This document shows positions 6,858 through 8,170 of a stretch of DNA of 8,170 nt, piece after piece. The stretch spans positions 1 through 8,170 of the forward strand of contig DUQY01000230.1 in assembly GCA_012837565.1 (NCBI GenBank). Direction: 5' to 3'. Origin of the DNA: Bacteroidales bacterium. Lineage in GTDB: Bacteria; Bacteroidota; Bacteroidia; Bacteroidales; P3. The notes beneath the pieces were generated by a model. It was not told where the DNA came from. It made no database searches and saw only the letters and a program-made list of their open reading frames with translations. The stretch's first letter is position 1, and every line of letters starts with the position of its first letter. Position numbers and translations under genes: made by a program.

Positions 6858-8170
6858 TTATTTTGCTGGAACATTCTTAAGTGTAACAAGCAAATAATCC
6901 CAGAACTTCTGAACAGATGCAATTTCTACTCTCTCGTCTGGTGAGTGTGGGCTCATAATGGTTGGTCCAAATGAAATCATATCCCAATTAGGATAAACAC
7001 CACCTAAAAGACCACATTCTAGTCCTGCGTGTATTGCCATTATCTTAGGAGTTTTTCCATATAAGCTATTATATGTAGTTTGCATAGTCTTTAAGATTGG
7101 AGAGTCCATATTAGGTTTCCAACCAGGGTATGCTCCTTCAAATGTCCTCTTAGCTCCTGCAAGTTCAAAAACAGCACTCATCATTTCTGCTAAGTCCATC
7201 TTTGCACTATCAACAGAGCTTCTTAACAAGCAACTAACGTTAATTGATTTATCATCAGTCTTAACAATAGCTAAGTTTGTTGAGGTCTCTGTTAAGCCCT
7301 CCATCGAATCACTCATTCTAATAACTCCATTAGGACAAGCATAAACTCCAAGAATCAATCTCTTTTGAGTATCAAGGTCAATAACATTTGCTTCTAATGC
7401 AGTTGGGTTAAAATGTATTTCAAAATTAGGTTCAACAAGTGAATATTCATTTTTAATATCTTTGCTCATTTGTTCAACTAATTTCTTAGCCTCAGAAACC
7501 TTATCAGTAGGAATAGCAATGGTAGAGAAAGCCTCACGAGGAATAGCATTTCTTAAGCTTCCACCATTAATACTAGATATTCTTAGTCCTAATGTTTCAA
7601 GAGCCTTAAATATTCTAAATAATACCTTATTAGCATTGGCTCTTCCAAGTATAATATCCATACCACTATGACCACCTTTTAAGCCTTTAATATCTAAAGC
7701 AAAGCCAGATAATCCAAGAGGTGTAGTTTCTTTCTTATAATCAAAAGCAAAGCTGCCGTCAATTCCACCAGCACATCCAACATAAAGTTCGCCCTCTGTT
7801 TCAGAGTCTAAGTTTAACAGTATATCTCCCTTAAGTACACCAGCCTCAAGACCAAAAGCCCCAGTCATACCAGTCTCTTCGTCAATAGTCAAAAGAGCCT
7901 CTATTGGTCCATGAACTAGAGAATTATCTTCTAAAACAGCTAGAATAGCAGCAACGCCCATACCATTATCAGCACCAAGAGTTGTACCCTTAGCTCTAAC
8001 CCACTCACCGTCAATCCAAGGAAGAATAGGGTCTTTTTCAAAATCATGTTTAGTGTCTGCGTTCTTTTGAGGAACCATATCTATGTGAGCTTGAAGAACA
8101 ATACCTTTTTTGTCTTCCATTCCCTTAGTTGCAGGCTTTGAAATGATAACATTACCAATCTTATCAATTA
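6858..8170 (-). CDS. pepD: Aminoacyl-histidine (cytosol nonspecific) dipeptidase, 5' end outside the window
   Basis: This M20-family di-zinc peptidase hydrolyses Xaa-His and other dipeptides in the cytosol. The reading frame stays open from ATG 8120 to the right edge, adding IDKIGNVIISKPATKG before the methionine. That is typical PepD N-terminal sequence, so the true start is outside and the ATG is internal. Numbering from that methionine, the metal and catalytic residues are present: H12-x-D14 (AHIDMV), D51 (LGADNG), E81/E82 (DEETGMTG), D105 (NLDSET) and H392 (MSPHSPDE). The lid/dimerisation domain contains GGHSGMDIILGRANANK, and IHAGLECGLL lies near the C-terminus. The visible 436 residues suggest a full protein of roughly the usual 480-490 aa. 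Stop TAA is at 6860-6858, 7 bases before the next gene, so it is likely the first of the two genes seen in an operon. Its promoter is outside the window. Confidence 0.95.
   Translation of the reverse strand, partial: IDKIGNVIISKPATKGMEDKKGIVLQAHIDMVPQKNADTKHDFEKDPILPWIDGEWVRAKGTTLGADNGMGVAAILAVLEDNSLVHGPIEALLTIDEETGMTGAFGLEAGVLKGDILLNLDSETEGELYVGCAGGIDGSFAFDYKKETTPLGLSGFALDIKGLKGGHSGMDIILGRANANKVLFRIFKALETLGLRISSINGGSLRNAIPREAFSTIAIPTDKVSEAKKLVEQMSKDIKNEYSLVEPNFEIHFNPTALEANVIDLDTQKRLILGVYACPNGVIRMSDSMEGLTETSTNLAIVKTDDKSINVSCLLRSSVDSAKMDLAEMMSAVFELAGAKRTFEGAYPGWKPNMDSPILKTMQTTYNSLYGKTPKIMAIHAGLECGLLGGVYPNWDMISFGPTIMSPHSPDERVEIASVQKFWDYLLVTLKNVPAK

Noticed and set aside
6850..6860. TTAATTAATTA palindrome as an operator
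   Set aside because: It falls on the stop/start junction of two genes in AT-rich DNA, and simple composition plus stop-codon spacing explains it.
8118..8120. ATG as the start of the dipeptidase
   Set aside because: The frame remains open to the window edge and encodes typical PepD N-terminal sequence, so this methionine is internal.
1..8170. Search for CRISPR arrays, insertion sequences, phage genes, toxin-antitoxin or defence modules
   Set aside because: I saw no regularly spaced direct repeats, transposase-like frames, terminal inverted repeats or recognisable defence domains.

Overview
The window is AT-rich chromosomal DNA from a member of the Bacteroidota, most likely order Bacteroidales. 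The evidence is threefold: three intergenic regions carry the phylum's distinctive promoter (TTTG, 19-20 nt, TAnnTTTG); genes start without clear Shine-Dalgarno sequences; and the protein set fits, with a small lipoprotein, a MutS carrying GPNMSGKS, a PepD dipeptidase and a large TolB-like/outer-membrane-barrel protein. Genus cannot be fixed from sequence alone.

Left half, plus strand. (1) The 3' end of a gene that enters from outside the window (1-414); its C-terminus resembles a lysozyme-like/DUF1402-type fold. (2) A monocistronic uncharacterised lipoprotein (535-957) with its own promoter and a strong intrinsic terminator. (3) A complete mutS (1136-3742, GTG start) with its own promoter. 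(4) Five bases after the mutS stop, a promoter that reads into tRNA-Gly(GCC) and tRNA-Leu(UAA), closed by an intrinsic terminator at about 3967-4007.

Right half, minus strand. (5) A pepD-type aminoacyl-histidine (cytosol nonspecific) dipeptidase that enters over the right edge and ends at 6858. (6) Only 7 bases after its stop, a 946-aa exported protein (4010-6850). This has an HEWRH metalloprotease-like N-terminal domain, a central beta-propeller-like region and a C-terminal predicted outer-membrane beta-barrel. The two are probably co-transcribed. Their 3' end converges on the tRNA operon, and the hairpin between them may stop transcription from both sides.

Taken together, the plus strand is ordinary housekeeping (mismatch repair, tRNAs) plus a lineage-type lipoprotein. 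The minus strand pairs a cytosolic dipeptidase with an envelope protein of unknown role that may act on proteins or peptides. No mobile element, CRISPR array, phage gene or defence system was seen. The most under-described item is the HExxH/propeller/barrel protein.
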